Source of the DNA: Pseudohongiella sp.
GTDB lineage: Bacteria > Pseudomonadota > Gammaproteobacteria > Pseudomonadales > Pseudohongiellaceae
DNA length: 64,000 nt
NCBI GenBank assembly: GCA_030651695.1
Contig: JAUSCD010000012.1
Span: forward strand, 372,001-436,000
Direction of reading: 5' to 3'
Numbering within the stretch: position 1 is the stretch's first letter; the number at the start of each line of letters is the position of its first letter. The notes below the pieces were generated by a model. The model searched no databases. It saw nothing but the letters and a program-made list of their open reading frames with translations, and was not told the origin of the DNA. Shown here one piece after another: positions 54,807-64,000 of this stretch. The position numbers were made by a program, and so were the translations under genes.

Positions 54807-57800
54807 TCAGTTTCCTTTCTGAATATTGAATGTGCCAACAGCAGGCATCAGTCTTGTAAAATGCAGTTTTATACGCTCTATGATGACAATCATTGCCGGC
54901 ACCACCAACAGAACCAGCAAGGTACCAAAGGCCAGACCAAAACAAAGCGTCACAGCAATAGGCACCATATAAATGGCGAGACTGAAATTTTCAAACATCA
55001 ACGGTGACAGTCCTGCAATGGTGGTCGCTGATGTCAGAATGACTGCACGAAAACGCGCCAGGGCCGCAGACCTGACAGCCTGTATCAAATCAGACCCGGC
55101 GGCCTGTGCACGACGCAGAAAACTCACCAGTACAATTGAGTCGTTGACAATTACGCCCGAGAGTGCAAAAAATGCCAGCATCGACATAACCCCGATATCC
55201 ACTCCTATAGCCCAGTGCCCGACAATGGCGCCTGTCAAAGCCAGCGGAATGGCGGTCATTACTGCCAGGGGCCAGAGGTATGAACTGAATGACCAGGCCA
55301 GAATCAGATAGATGAAGATCAAGGTCAGCATACCGCTCATCTGCATTGTCTCAAGCAACTGCTGGTTGCGCAGACTCGCTCCACCCAGCTCGGAGCTAAG
55401 GCCATAACGTTGATTGATGTCCGGTAAAGCCTCGGCACGAACACTTGAAAGAACGCGCTCGGCATTGTTTACCTGACTGTCAACCGATGCGCTGACCATG
55501 ACCGCCAGATAGCCGTTGTTGTGATTGATCACATCAATCCCCCGGCGTGTTGCCAGATCCGCGACCATTCTGAGCGGCACAATTTCTCCGGCTGGTGTTC
55601 TGACCGGAAATTGCTGCAGCGAATTGATGTGATCGCGTTCGCTCTCAGGCAGTGTGACCATCACTTCAAGCTCGGCATTATCCAGATTGAATATCTGTAC
55701 GCGATTACCAAAATATGCGCTGCGCAACTGCTGGCCCAGCGATGCCGTAGTCAGTCCCAACGCCGCGCCCTGTGCATTGAGAGAAAAGATCATCTGGTCT
55801 TTGCCGTACGGCAAATTGTCAAATACATTGCTGACACCTTCGTACGCCAGTAACGCAGCCTGGAGTTCTTCTGAAGCCAGTTTGAGACTACTCAGGTCCG
55901 CCCCGCGCAACACCAGTGAAATATCCGGCTGACCACCGTTGGCTCCGCCCCTGACCTCAAGCACCAGTTGCTCTACAAATGGTGGTTTGCTGACCCGTTG
56001 CTGCCACTGGTTCACAAAAGACTGAGGGGAAATTTCGTACTCGTCTTCCCATGCGTATTCGATACGCATGGATGCATACTGTTGACCTGATTTTCTTTCC
56101 TGATTCAGTCGCGCCGTTCTGAAACCTGAATAGTATCCGTTGATATTGCGCTCACCATTCTGCGTATCAATTTCTTTTAATGTCTGTTCAAGGTGTTGCA
56201 TGAACTGACGACGCTGGGTCTCTGTCGCGTCCATAGAGAAGCTGACGTTGGCTTCCAGCATTTGCAAGCTCATACCAGTAACGACGTTCAGACCTACACG
56301 ACCACTGGCAACCAGGCTGAAGGAGAGAACTACGCACCCTAACACGGCTATCATTGTGTTAAACGGGCGGGCCAGTGCGTAGTCCAGGACAGGTGCGTAA
56401 CAGCGGTCACGTACATAATAAAACGCCCGGTCAAAAGCTAAACGTGCAGATGGCTTTTTGTCACGTTTCATGCGGCTGAAACTGTGTTTCAGATGACCAG
56501 GCAAAACCAGAAAACATTCGATGAGAGAGGCTACGATAACGCAGAACAGCACCATGGGCATGGTCTGAATTACAGCACCCATGTCACCACCACCAATCAA
56601 TAATGGTACAAATGCTGCAAGCGTCGTCATGGAGGACGTCAGTACCGGCATCAGCATGCGTTTGGCAGCGCCCGCTGCAGCATCTTCTGCAGACAAGCCT
56701 TGTTCATACAACGTAACGGCGTCTTCACCCACGATGATGGCATCGTCGACAACAATACCGAGAGCCATGATGAAGGTTATCAGCGCAAGAATATTGATGC
56801 TGCCATCGAACCAGTAGTAATAGAGCAGCGTGGCAAACAGGAAACTGACAGGAATTCCTGCCATCACCCACCAGGCTGTACGGGTATTCAGAAATACAAA
56901 CAAGGTCAGCGCTACCAATACCAGACCCGACCAGGCGTTGCTGAAGATCACCGCAAGTTGCTCCGTCAGCAGTTTCCAGACTTCCTGATAGATCTCAATG
57001 CTGACGCCTGCCGGCAGTTGCGCCCGTGTTGTTTCCAGCCACTGCTGAAGCGCTGCAGCAGAGTCAAGCGCATCTGAGTCCGACAGACGATAGAGATTCA
57101 TTTCAATGGCAGGTTTGCCATCACGACTGAGTGAAGCCTGGCCTGCACGCGGGCGCTTTTCGATTTCGGCAATATCTCCGAGGCGAACCAGCTGATTGCC
57201 GGGACCCAGCGGCAATTCCAATTGCTCAAACTCATAGCTGCTTCGTCGCTGGTCAAGCGCACGCAATTGCATTTCGCCCTGGTTACGGGCAACCACGCCG
57301 GCTGGCAGATCTGTGCTGCGCTGGCGCACAACGGCCGCCAGCGAATCCAGCGTTGTGTTCAAGGTCATCAGATTGGCGCTCGATACCTGAATGGCGAGTT
57401 CTTCTTCAGGCAGGCCAACAAACTCTATGCGCTCCACACCGGCAGCATACAATTCACGCTCAAATCGACGCGCCATTGGCAACAATTCCTGAATGCTGCT
57501 GCCGCCCACCAACAGCAATGACGCTATGTTTTCGTATTCGGTGCCACGTCGTGCAGTGATGGGCTCCATGTCGGACGGAAGATTACGCACTTGAGCAATA
57601 CGGTCATTTACCATATCCAGCGCTTTGCTGAGATCGGTTTCAAATGTAAATTCCAGGAAAAAATTGGCTGCCCCCTGAGTGCTCGTGGAGCGCATCTGCT
57701 GCAGCTCAGTCACAGTGCGCAACTGCTGCTCCAGAGGGATGACTATCAATTGTTCGACGTCTTCCGCAGAGGCACCGGGCCAGTTCGCTCTGATCAGAAT

Positions 57801-57941
57801 ATTGGGCCACTCAACAGAGGGGTCGAGTTGGGTATTGATACGGCTGCCAGCCCAAAGACCAGACAGGATCATCATGATCATGACGAGATTGGAAGCCACT
57901 TTGTGGCGGGTGAACAGATCGATAAGGTTGTTGCTGGTCAT
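54807..57941 (-). CDS. RND family efflux pump (AcrB-like)
   Basis: A 1044-residue protein with twelve transmembrane segments and two large periplasmic loops, the usual RND plan. The proton-relay aspartates are visible in helix 4 (ALGIVVDDAIIVGEDA), and the conserved Pro-Gly-x-Ser start of the first periplasmic loop (NWPGASAEDVEQ) is present. The substrate class is not clear; it does not carry the CzcA metal signature. The stop is two bases from the start of the adaptor gene, so the pair is coupled, though the order pump-adaptor is less common than adaptor-pump. Confidence 0.92.
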   Translation of the reverse strand: MTSNNLIDLFTRHKVASNLVMIMMILSGLWAGSRINTQLDPSVEWPNILIRANWPGASAEDVEQLIVIPLEQQLRTVTELQQMRSTSTQGAANFFLEFTFETDLSKALDMVNDRIAQVRNLPSDMEPITARRGTEYENIASLLLVGGSSIQELLPMARRFERELYAAGVERIEFVGLPEEELAIQVSSANLMTLNTTLDSLAAVVRQRSTDLPAGVVARNQGEMQLRALDQRRSSYEFEQLELPLGPGNQLVRLGDIAEIEKRPRAGQASLSRDGKPAIEMNLYRLSDSDALDSAAALQQWLETTRAQLPAGVSIEIYQEVWKLLTEQLAVIFSNAWSGLVLVALTLFVFLNTRTAWWVMAGIPVSFLFATLLYYYWFDGSINILALITFIMALGIVVDDAIIVGEDAVTLYEQGLSAEDAAAGAAKRMLMPVLTSSMTTLAAFVPLLIGGGDMGAVIQTMPMVLFCVIVASLIECFLVLPGHLKHSFSRMKRDKKPSARLAFDRAFYYVRDRCYAPVLDYALARPFNTMIAVLGCVVLSFSLVASGRVGLNVVTGMSLQMLEANVSFSMDATETQRRQFMQHLEQTLKEIDTQNGERNINGYYSGFRTARLNQERKSGQQYASMRIEYAWEDEYEISPQSFVNQWQQRVSKPPFVEQLVLEVRGGANGGQPDISLVLRGADLSSLKLASEELQAALLAYEGVSNVFDNLPYGKDQMIFSLNAQGAALGLTTASLGQQLRSAYFGNRVQIFNLDNAELEVMVTLPESERDHINSLQQFPVRTPAGEIVPLRMVADLATRRGIDVINHNNGYLAVMVSASVDSQVNNAERVLSSVRAEALPDINQRYGLSSELGGASLRNQQLLETMQMSGMLTLIFIYLILAWSFSSYLWPLAVMTAIPLALTGAIVGHWAIGVDIGVMSMLAFFALSGVIVNDSIVLVSFLRRAQAAGSDLIQAVRSAALARFRAVILTSATTIAGLSPLMFENFSLAIYMVPIAVTLCFGLAFGTLLVLLVVPAMIVIIERIKLHFTRLMPAVGTFNIQKGN

Positions 57942-58234
57942 TATTAGGCACTACCGTGTGGCTGGTTATTCAAGACTGACTGTCGTTGAATAACTGCAAT
58001 ACACAAATCGTGCCAGTTTTTAATTGCTTGTTATTTATAGAAAAATATTTTGCTGTGTGACGCAGATTACAAAGTTCTGGTGATATATACCAACTGTTGT
58101 TTTTCCTGGCTATGTCCAGATGTCAGGCGACTACACTATTGCGATTTTGCTGGCTCATCCGGTAAAGGCTGGCAGTTCTGCTCGCGCGTTACGGGCAGGC
58201 CGGCCTCCAGGCCCTCTTGACGTCCCGCACTCAG

Positions 58235-60076
58235 TTACTGATAACCCTTTGCCTGCAGTTCAAATAGCGTAGCGTACTGACCACCCAGCGCCAGCAGACT
58301 GCTGTGATCGCCTTCTTCCATGATCTTGCCCTGATCCATCACCAGAATATGATCAGCGATGCGAACCGTGGAAAACCTGTGCGAGATGATGATGGAGATG
58401 CGATTACCGGTCAATTCGCGAAAGTGGGCAAATATTTCTGCTTCAGCTTTTGCATCAATGGCTGCGGTTGGCTCATCCAGAATCAATACTTCCGCACGGC
58501 TGCGCATAAACGCGCGGGACAGTGCGATTTTCTGCCACTGTCCGCCGGATAACTCTTTGCCGTCGCGGAACCAGGTGCCTAGCTGCGTGTCGTATTGCGC
58601 TGGCATCTGGCGGATAAAATCAGCCGCCAGTCCTTTTTCAGACGCCACTGTGACCAAATCTTTATCGCCCATGAAGTCCTTATCGCCGACACCGATATTC
58701 TCTCCAACCTTGAGCTGGTAGCGCGCAAAGTCCTGGAAAATCACGCCGATTTTTTCGCGCAAGGCATCGATATCCCAGTCCTGCAGATCAATACCTTGAA
58801 ACACAATCCGGCCGTGAGTAGGTGTATACAGACGGGTTAACAGCTTAATCAGCGTAGTTTTGCCTGAGCCATTTTCACCCACGATGGCGAGGCTTTCACC
58901 GGCCCGAATATGCAGGCTGATGTTATCCAGCGCCGGAGTCGTGCTGCCCGGATAATAGAAACTGACGTTTTCAAACCGAATGCCGTCCGCAATATCCAGA
59001 CCCTCGGTTTTATTGCCGGACGGTTCCGGAACGTTGTGCCCGAGATACTCAGTCAGATTGGATAAATACAGATTGTCTTCATACATCTTGTTAATGGATG
59101 CCAGACAACTGGTTACGGCACCCTGGCCCTGACGGAACACAGCGATGTACATGGTCATCTGACCCAGCGTAATGGCGCCAGCGACAGCAGCAAATGCAAC
59201 CCAGCCATAAGAGAAATAGAATGCAGCACTGGCAACCAGACCCAGCACGTATCCCCAGAAGCCGCGGCGCAGAACCAGACTGCGATCTTCCTTGTAAATG
59301 TTTTTAAAGATATCCACATAACGCTGCAGAAACAGACGCCCTAACTGCATAAGCTTGACTTCTTTAACCCCGTCTTCGCGCGTCAGCACCATTTCCAGAT
59401 AAACCTGCATACGGCGTTCCGCCGAACGGCTGCGCTGGTTGCGGAATGCTTCACCGGAAAAACGCGCTTCGGCCACAAACGCCGGAACCCCTGCAAAGCC
59501 CAGCAGCAGCACCGCCCAGGCAGAAAACTGCCAGAGCAAAAAACCATAACTGATCAGCGAGATGCCATCACGAACCAGATCAAAGGTAGCAATAACCAGG
59601 CTTAACGGGCGGCTGGACGCTTCACGGCGCGCACGTACCAACTTGTCGTAATACTCGGAGTCTTCAAAGTTGGCGAGCTCCAGTGTCAGCGCCTTTTCCA
59701 GAATCATGACGTTGACTTCGTTGCCCAGCAGCGCACGCAGAATTGACTGGCATACATTGTTGATTTTCAGGGCGCCGGTCATCAGCACCACCAACCCGGC
59801 TTCCATCAGTACATAACGCAAGAGATCGGATTTAGCCTGCTCATGCAACTCGCCTTCAGACTGGATCGCTGTCACCACGGCATCCACGATCAGTTGTCCC
59901 ACCCAGGCAATGGCGGCGGGTAACAGGCCGGCAAACAAGGTTGCCAGAGCCATTACAATGGTCAGAAAGGGGCTGGCGCGCCAGACAATCTCAACGGCGA
60001 TGCGACTGTATTTAAAAACAGATGCAAAGCGGGTAAGCCAGGCGAACGGAGAAATAACAGGTAGGGTTGATTTCAA
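58235..60076 (-). CDS. ABC exporter, fused permease-ATPase
   Basis: A 613-residue protein. The first 350 or so residues hold about five to six transmembrane helices, and the ATPase domain follows: Walker A GENGSGKTTLIKLL, signature ELSGGQWQKIALSRA, Walker B EVLILDEPTAAIDA and the switch His in IIISHRFST. It should work as a homodimer or with a partner half. Its substrate is unknown; related half-transporters export lipids, peptides or toxins. It is alone on this strand between the RND pump and a methyltransferase-like gene. Confidence 0.9.
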   Translation of the reverse strand: MKSTLPVISPFAWLTRFASVFKYSRIAVEIVWRASPFLTIVMALATLFAGLLPAAIAWVGQLIVDAVVTAIQSEGELHEQAKSDLLRYVLMEAGLVVLMTGALKINNVCQSILRALLGNEVNVMILEKALTLELANFEDSEYYDKLVRARREASSRPLSLVIATFDLVRDGISLISYGFLLWQFSAWAVLLLGFAGVPAFVAEARFSGEAFRNQRSRSAERRMQVYLEMVLTREDGVKEVKLMQLGRLFLQRYVDIFKNIYKEDRSLVLRRGFWGYVLGLVASAAFYFSYGWVAFAAVAGAITLGQMTMYIAVFRQGQGAVTSCLASINKMYEDNLYLSNLTEYLGHNVPEPSGNKTEGLDIADGIRFENVSFYYPGSTTPALDNISLHIRAGESLAIVGENGSGKTTLIKLLTRLYTPTHGRIVFQGIDLQDWDIDALREKIGVIFQDFARYQLKVGENIGVGDKDFMGDKDLVTVASEKGLAADFIRQMPAQYDTQLGTWFRDGKELSGGQWQKIALSRAFMRSRAEVLILDEPTAAIDAKAEAEIFAHFRELTGNRISIIISHRFSTVRIADHILVMDQGKIMEEGDHSSLLALGGQYATLFELQAKGYQ

Positions 60077-60145
60077 AATAGACTTCTTATCACAGTTTTA
60101 ATGTCCGCGGCTGTATCAAACCGCCGCGGACACAAAGCAAGCAGT

Positions 60146-60874
60146 TTACGGTTTCATCAGTTTGAGCAGTATACGATCGGTATTGCGCCCCAGACTTTCA
60201 TCAAACGGACCGGCGGTACGCGGATCACTGTCCACGTAAAGCGCATCGCTGACACCCACTATATGGAAACCGGCTTCAGTCGCGGCCTGAGCCACAGTGT
60301 CCAGCGGGATGCGGTGCAGCGCGGCATTGTCAGCGCCGAGATTACCCCGGTGATCAGCAATACCCAGTATGCCACCTGATTTTAATACGTCTTTGATAGC
60401 AGCCAGCATTGCCATGGCGTTATCAGGGTTGGCGTTGTAGACATCATGGAAGTTCAGGTGCGTAATCGCCAAATCTACGCTACCGGGCGCAACCCCCAGC
60501 TGATCAAAGGTATTCTCTACCCGCTCGACGTTATTCAAACGACCATTAACACGGCTGTTTACTGTCTCCGCTGTTGTGCCACGCGCCAGCGACGCCGGGT
60601 TGTTTTGCATCAGCACCTTGCCTTGCGGACCAACTGCATGCGACAGCACTTCGGTGTACCAGCCACCGGATGCCATCACATCCATCACCGTCATGCCTTC
60701 TTCCAGCCCGAGAAAACTCAGCACCGCAATGGGTTGACGCGCTGCATCCAGCGCTTTGTCGGCATCGCTGCGATCCGGCGAATTCAGCGCCGCTGCCAGA
60801 CGTGCTTCATCAATAGCAAAGGCCTGTCCGCACATCAGCGCGGCGGCTGCAAAAACGCTTATCAATTTTTTCAT
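60146..60874 (-). CDS. exported SAM-methyltransferase-like protein (COG4798 type)
   Basis: A 242-residue protein with a clean signal peptide (MKKLISVFAAAALMCGQAFA). The mature part has a methyltransferase fold with motif I VMDVMASGGWYTEVL, a motif IV-like ITHLNFHD, and a post-motif GGILGIADHRG. The family is common in gammaproteobacteria and alphaproteobacteria, yet SAM is not known to be available in the periplasm, so enzymatic activity as a methyltransferase is doubtful. It lies 69 bases upstream of the ABC exporter and may be cotranscribed with it. Confidence 0.85.
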   Translation of the reverse strand: MKKLISVFAAAALMCGQAFAIDEARLAAALNSPDRSDADKALDAARQPIAVLSFLGLEEGMTVMDVMASGGWYTEVLSHAVGPQGKVLMQNNPASLARGTTAETVNSRVNGRLNNVERVENTFDQLGVAPGSVDLAITHLNFHDVYNANPDNAMAMLAAIKDVLKSGGILGIADHRGNLGADNAALHRIPLDTVAQAATEAGFHIVGVSDALYVDSDPRTAGPFDESLGRNTDRILLKLMKP

Positions 60875-61116
60875 GGTGATACCCCTTTTTTCCTGTTTTT
60901 TAAGCTAATTATCAGTCATGCGCCCGTACGCGAGCGGCATTGATCACGGGCAACAGCATAGGCCAAAAACCTGCGTGAATACAGAATTGATTAAACAGCA
61001 GGGGTGAGTAGTGATCTTTTTCAGGGGGATTGGGAATGAGATGCGGGTCAGTAAGGAGTAATGTATGACTTGTAATTGAAAGGCCTGGCAACGCGCAGCC
61101 ACTGGCACCATCAACC

Positions 61117-61305
61117 TCAGTGCAGCCGACGGCTTTCCATCAACTCTTCTTCAAACAGCTTCTTCACACGCAGCAGCTCCTGCATATCACCTTCTGACGT
61201 CAGCAGCGGGAGATGGTTCTCAATATCCATAATCAGATTGGTAATACTACCTGTGTCCAACGCACTCAGATCAACGTCGAACGGCCAGGATGAATCATGT
61301 CTCAT
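61117..61305 (-). CDS. small hypothetical protein (62 aa)
   Basis: ATG 61305 with a strong AGGAG seven bases upstream. The product is acidic and predicted to be helical, with heptad-like leucines in the second half (MQELLRVKKLFEEELMES), which may form a coiled coil. There is no signal peptide and no cysteine. No family was recognised. It sits between the methyltransferase-like gene and the UbiH-family gene, both on the same strand. Confidence 0.5.
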   Translation of the reverse strand: MRHDSSWPFDVDLSALDTGSITNLIMDIENHLPLLTSEGDMQELLRVKKLFEEELMESRRLH

Positions 61306-61430
61306 GGTTATCTCCTAAAATACAGATGCGCATACACGGACGTACGCTCAAGAAACGCACTCAATGGCACACCCCAAAAAGTGGCGGCAATCAGGGCATA
61401 CCTTGGTTTTCGTCCATTGGCGGGAAAGCT

Positions 61431-62693
61431 TTAGCTGATTTTGATGCCGGAACCCATGGCTTCACGGATCAATTGATGTTTGAGCATGGGCCATTGGTTG
61501 ACCGCTTTCATACCGGTATTACGCAGCCATCGCACGGCCAGCGGCTGGTCGGCATAAAGACGTTTGAAACCTTCCATCATGAGCATCATGGACAGGTTGT
61601 GGGGTTTACGAAGTCGCTGATAACGGGCAAGAACAAGCGGGTCTGCCGGATCACGTCCGGCAGCTTTGCCCTTTATCAGCTCGCGGGCCAGCACAGCGAC
61701 ATCTGCCAGACCCAGATTGGCACCCTGACCGGCTAATGGATGAATGCTGTGGGCAGCGTCGCCCACCAGAACAGTCCGGCCCTGCACATAGTCCACGGCA
61801 TGACGTTGTGTCAGCGGAAAGCTGATTCGTGTGCTGGTTTGTTGTATCTGACCTAACCAGTGTTCGCTGGCATAAGACAGCGTCTGACAGAAGGCCTCGT
61901 CCGGCAAACCCATCAAGGCCTGCGCGCGCAACGGCAACACCGACCAGACGATGGAACACCAGTGCCCGGCCTCATCATCCGGCGCTGCCAGCGGCAGAAA
62001 GGCCAGCACACCATCATCCATAAAAATCTGTCTCGCGCATTGGCCATGTTTTTGTTCCGTGCGTACAGAACAAACAATGGCTTCATGCTCGTAATCCCAT
62101 TCCCGCGTTGTAAAACCCGTCATTGCACGCACAGGTGATTGTGCGCCATCCGCTGCGATTAACAATCGGGTGGTGAGCTGCCGGCCGCTGTCCAATGTCA
62201 GTTGGACGACCGACTGATCATTGCTCACGGCGTCGACTCTGGCAGGCATCACACAATCCAGCATAGGTTGTGTCTGCAACTTTTGATGCATAGCTGCAAC
62301 GCAGATGCGGTTCTCGACGATATGGCCGAGAGCGCTGGCGTGTATATCTGCGGCACAGAAGTCGATACTGCCGGTACCATCGGTCTCACGCACGTGCATA
62401 TGAGTGTAGGGACTGGCCCGCCACTGAACCATGGTCTGCCAGACACCTATGGATTCAAACAATTCGCGGGACGCAGGCGTAATGGCGCTGACTCTGGCGT
62501 CAAACTCAGGAGTAGCCGACGCGGAGCCGGAGATCGGGTCATTAACCAGCGGTTGGCCAGCCTGCACAGGTTGACTGTCAATCAACGCCAGACGCAGACC
62601 GCTGTCGCGAAGTAAAAGCGCCATGGCGGCGCCGATCAACCCTGCGCCTACAATCACCACGTCATAATCAGCTGCTGTGCCGGCTGCGCTCAT
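61431..62693 (-). CDS. UbiH/UbiI/COQ6 family FAD-dependent monooxygenase
   Basis: About 420 residues from the ATG at 62693, preceded by GGAGG; the frame is open far upstream but over the MaoC gene, so that part is shadow. The FAD motif is VVIVGAGLIGAAMALLL at about residues 12-28, the mid-protein DGAQSPVR segment follows, and the second FAD contact is GDAAHSIHPLAGQGANLGL near residue 310. Such enzymes hydroxylate the ring of ubiquinone precursors. Which ring position is unclear by sequence. A second family member starts at the right edge on the same strand. Confidence 0.9.
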   Translation of the reverse strand: MSAAGTAADYDVVIVGAGLIGAAMALLLRDSGLRLALIDSQPVQAGQPLVNDPISGSASATPEFDARVSAITPASRELFESIGVWQTMVQWRASPYTHMHVRETDGTGSIDFCAADIHASALGHIVENRICVAAMHQKLQTQPMLDCVMPARVDAVSNDQSVVQLTLDSGRQLTTRLLIAADGAQSPVRAMTGFTTREWDYEHEAIVCSVRTEQKHGQCARQIFMDDGVLAFLPLAAPDDEAGHWCSIVWSVLPLRAQALMGLPDEAFCQTLSYASEHWLGQIQQTSTRISFPLTQRHAVDYVQGRTVLVGDAAHSIHPLAGQGANLGLADVAVLARELIKGKAAGRDPADPLVLARYQRLRKPHNLSMMLMMEGFKRLYADQPLAVRWLRNTGMKAVNQWPMLKHQLIREAMGSGIKIS

Positions 62694-62807
62694 CCATCCT
62701 CCAGCGTCCTCCAGTCTGCGGTTGCCGCCAGTAGCATTCTGATCAATACTGGCCGCCTTTGTTGCAGACTTTACCATTAAAACGCTATGAAACAGGAGCC
62801 CTTTGCT

Positions 62808-63305
62808 ATGCCCGACCAAATGTCCGCACCCGTCACAACCGGGCAACTCAGCCCCGAAGCTGCACGCGCCCTCATCGGCACCGAAACCGGTATCAGCCAG
62901 TGGCACGAAATCAGTCAGAAACAGGTCGACCAGTTTGCTGAAACCACTGGTGACTTCCAGTTTATCCACCTGGATGCTGAGCGGGCAAAAAAAGAAACTC
63001 CTTTTGGCGGCACCATTGCACACGGTTATCTGACACTGTCTCTGCTCAGCATGTTGGGCGCAGAAGCCGGAACAGTAAGACTGGCCGGCACCCGCATCAC
63101 CATCAATTATGGTCTGGATAAAGTGCGTTTTCTGAATCCGGTTCGTGTTGGCTCGCGTATCAGAGCCAGATTTGTATTGGTCAGTATTGATGAAAAAAAT
63201 CCCGGCCAGTTTCTGATCAAGAATCAGGCGACCGTGGAAATTGAAGGCCAGGACAAACCTGCCATGATCGCCGAATCACTCAGTCTGGCGATTACTGGTT
63301 CATAA
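62808..63305 (+). CDS. MaoC-like (R)-specific enoyl-CoA hydratase
   Basis: About 165 residues from the ATG at 62808, with AGGAG nine bases upstream; an earlier ATG at 62787 has no ribosome site. The hydratase-2 motif is present: Asp and His in FQFIHLDAERA and the following IAHGYLTLSL. These hotdog-fold enzymes hydrate trans-2-enoyl-CoA to (R)-3-hydroxyacyl-CoA. No polyhydroxyalkanoate gene is nearby, so the pathway is open. It is divergent from the UbiH-family gene. Confidence 0.9.
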   Translation: MPDQMSAPVTTGQLSPEAARALIGTETGISQWHEISQKQVDQFAETTGDFQFIHLDAERAKKETPFGGTIAHGYLTLSLLSMLGAEAGTVRLAGTRITINYGLDKVRFLNPVRVGSRIRARFVLVSIDEKNPGQFLIKNQATVEIEGQDKPAMIAESLSLAITGS

Positions 63306-63339
63306 ACCTGATCGACTGATACCCGGAGAGAACAACCGC

Positions 63340-63789
63340 ATGAAATTTCAACGAGGATTTTTAATTGTGGGACTCCTGACTCTGATTGGCTGTGCAGGCG
63401 ACAGACCAACTACTCTGGGCGCTCAGAACAACCAGCTGGCGGCTTGCCCTGACTCACCCAATTGCGTTTCCAGTTTTGATACGCGAGAAAGCCACGGCAT
63501 TTCACCTCTGCAGGGAAATCTTGATCAGGTGCGTGCAGTTCTGGCGCAGATGCCCAGAGCCGAGATCATCACCGATAGCGGCAATTATCTGCATGTTGAA
63601 TTCACCAGCCGCCTGATGGGTTATGTGGACGATGTTGAGTTTCTGGCAGATGCCTCACAATACATTGTTCATGTTCGTTCGGCTTCTCGTTTAGGTTACA
63701 GCGACATGGGTGTGAACCGGGAACGTGTGGAGACGATTCGTGAAACAATGCTGCCTGAAATCTTTTTTTCGAGTACCCGCAGAGACTAA
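63340..63789 (+). CDS. DUF1499 family lipoprotein
   Basis: A 149-residue protein. A lipoprotein signal ends in LTLIGC, where the Cys would be lipidated after Lgt action. The mature part has the DUF1499 core: ACPDSPNCVSSFD and the conserved YVDDVEFLAD and SASRLGYSDMGVNRERVE. The function is unknown. It lies 34 bases after the MaoC gene. Its stop overlaps that of the convergent UbiH-like gene by four bases. Confidence 0.9.
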   Translation: MKFQRGFLIVGLLTLIGCAGDRPTTLGAQNNQLAACPDSPNCVSSFDTRESHGISPLQGNLDQVRAVLAQMPRAEIITDSGNYLHVEFTSRLMGYVDDVEFLADASQYIVHVRSASRLGYSDMGVNRERVETIRETMLPEIFFSSTRRD

Positions 63790-64000
63790 ATCCGAGTACG
63801 TCGATCAGTCATACCCATCGCCTGCCGGGCAAACCAGTGCCTGGCCGGCGGCAGTAACTCCATTCCCAGCAATCCCATATTGCGTCCCAGCGCCAGTAAC
63901 GGATTGGTGTTGGAAAACAAACGTGTAGTCAGATCACTGAACATGACAGTTTGCTGCTGATCAGCCTGCTGGCGTTTTTCATATTGTTGCAACCAACTGT
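63786..64000 (-). CDS. UbiH-family monooxygenase, C-terminal part (start beyond window)
   Basis: Only the last 71 or so residues are in the window. The end reads like the C-terminus of UbiH/UbiF-type enzymes (LFSNTNPLLALGRNMGLLGM and the final ARQAMG). The catalytic part lies to the right. A second UbiH-family gene on the same strand starts 1.1 kb downstream, with the MaoC and DUF1499 genes on the other strand between them. Confidence 0.75.
   Translation of the reverse strand, partial: SWLQQYEKRQQADQQQTVMFSDLTTRLFSNTNPLLALGRNMGLLGMELLPPARHWFARQAMGMTDRRTRI

Noticed and set aside
62694-63023. 110-residue N-terminal extension of the UbiH-family protein
   Set aside because: It overlaps the MaoC gene on the other strand, and the FAD motif sits correctly only when translation begins at 62693.
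1-64000. tRNA, rRNA, CRISPR, transposase, integrase or toxin-antitoxin genes
   Set aside because: None was seen; the repeats found are short tandem or inverted repeats without spacers or transposase.

Overview
The window is about 64 kb of a gammaproteobacterial chromosome with moderate GC content. The gene orders rppH-ptsP-lgt-thyA-folA, proC-yggT-DUF167-metX-metW-rdgB-hemW and gltB-gltD, together with metR-metE, ahpC-ahpF and UbiH-family monooxygenases, resemble Pseudomonas-like and marine Cellvibrionales-like gammaproteobacteria. The sequence alone does not fix a genus. No rRNA, tRNA, CRISPR array, insertion sequence or prophage gene was recognised.

Layout. 1-4.3 kb: the start of a DUF5916 outer-membrane-type protein, a tiny membrane protein, and a b-type cytochrome with an unknown partner. 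4.3-10.4 kb: glutamate synthase gltBD behind a long structured leader. 10.5-14.2 kb: a NatAB-type ABC exporter and an AI-2E family permease. 14.3-22.3 kb: proline, methionine (metXW) and arginine (argE, argA) biosynthesis with rdgB and hemW.

22.3-32.7 kb is the most notable region. It is a same-strand signalling locus that holds two different families of haem-based nitric oxide sensor, each with its own hybrid histidine kinase: H-NOX with an HNOBA-type kinase, and a NosP-like FIST protein with a PAS/GAF kinase. Between and around them lie a free-standing Hpt protein, an OmpR-type response regulator, a REC-EAL cyclic-di-GMP phosphodiesterase and a chemoreceptor. The likely logic is NO input from two sensors, a shared phosphorelay through the Hpt protein, and outputs in transcription, cyclic-di-GMP turnover and possibly taxis.

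32.6-37.5 kb (minus strand): rppH-ptsP-lgt-thyA-folA. 37.7-41.4 kb: a HAD phosphatase, a GcvR-like ACT protein, a Tat-exported sulfite-oxidase-family enzyme, and a SlyD-like prolyl isomerase fused to a roughly 250-residue Lys/Ala/Pro tail. 41.6-44.3 kb: a rubrerythrin / Fe-S protein / DUF3501 group plus a small SutA-like protein. 44.3-51.7 kb: a TraB/GumN protein, DUF6164, divergent metR/metE and peroxide defence ahpC-ahpF. 51.7-60.9 kb (minus strand): a lactonase-like protein, an SDR, an RND efflux pump with its adaptor, an ABC exporter and a periplasmic methyltransferase-like protein. 61-64 kb: a small unknown protein, two UbiH-family monooxygenases (one cut by the window edge), a MaoC-like hydratase and a DUF1499 lipoprotein.

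All calls come from reading translations and motifs by eye. No database search was run.
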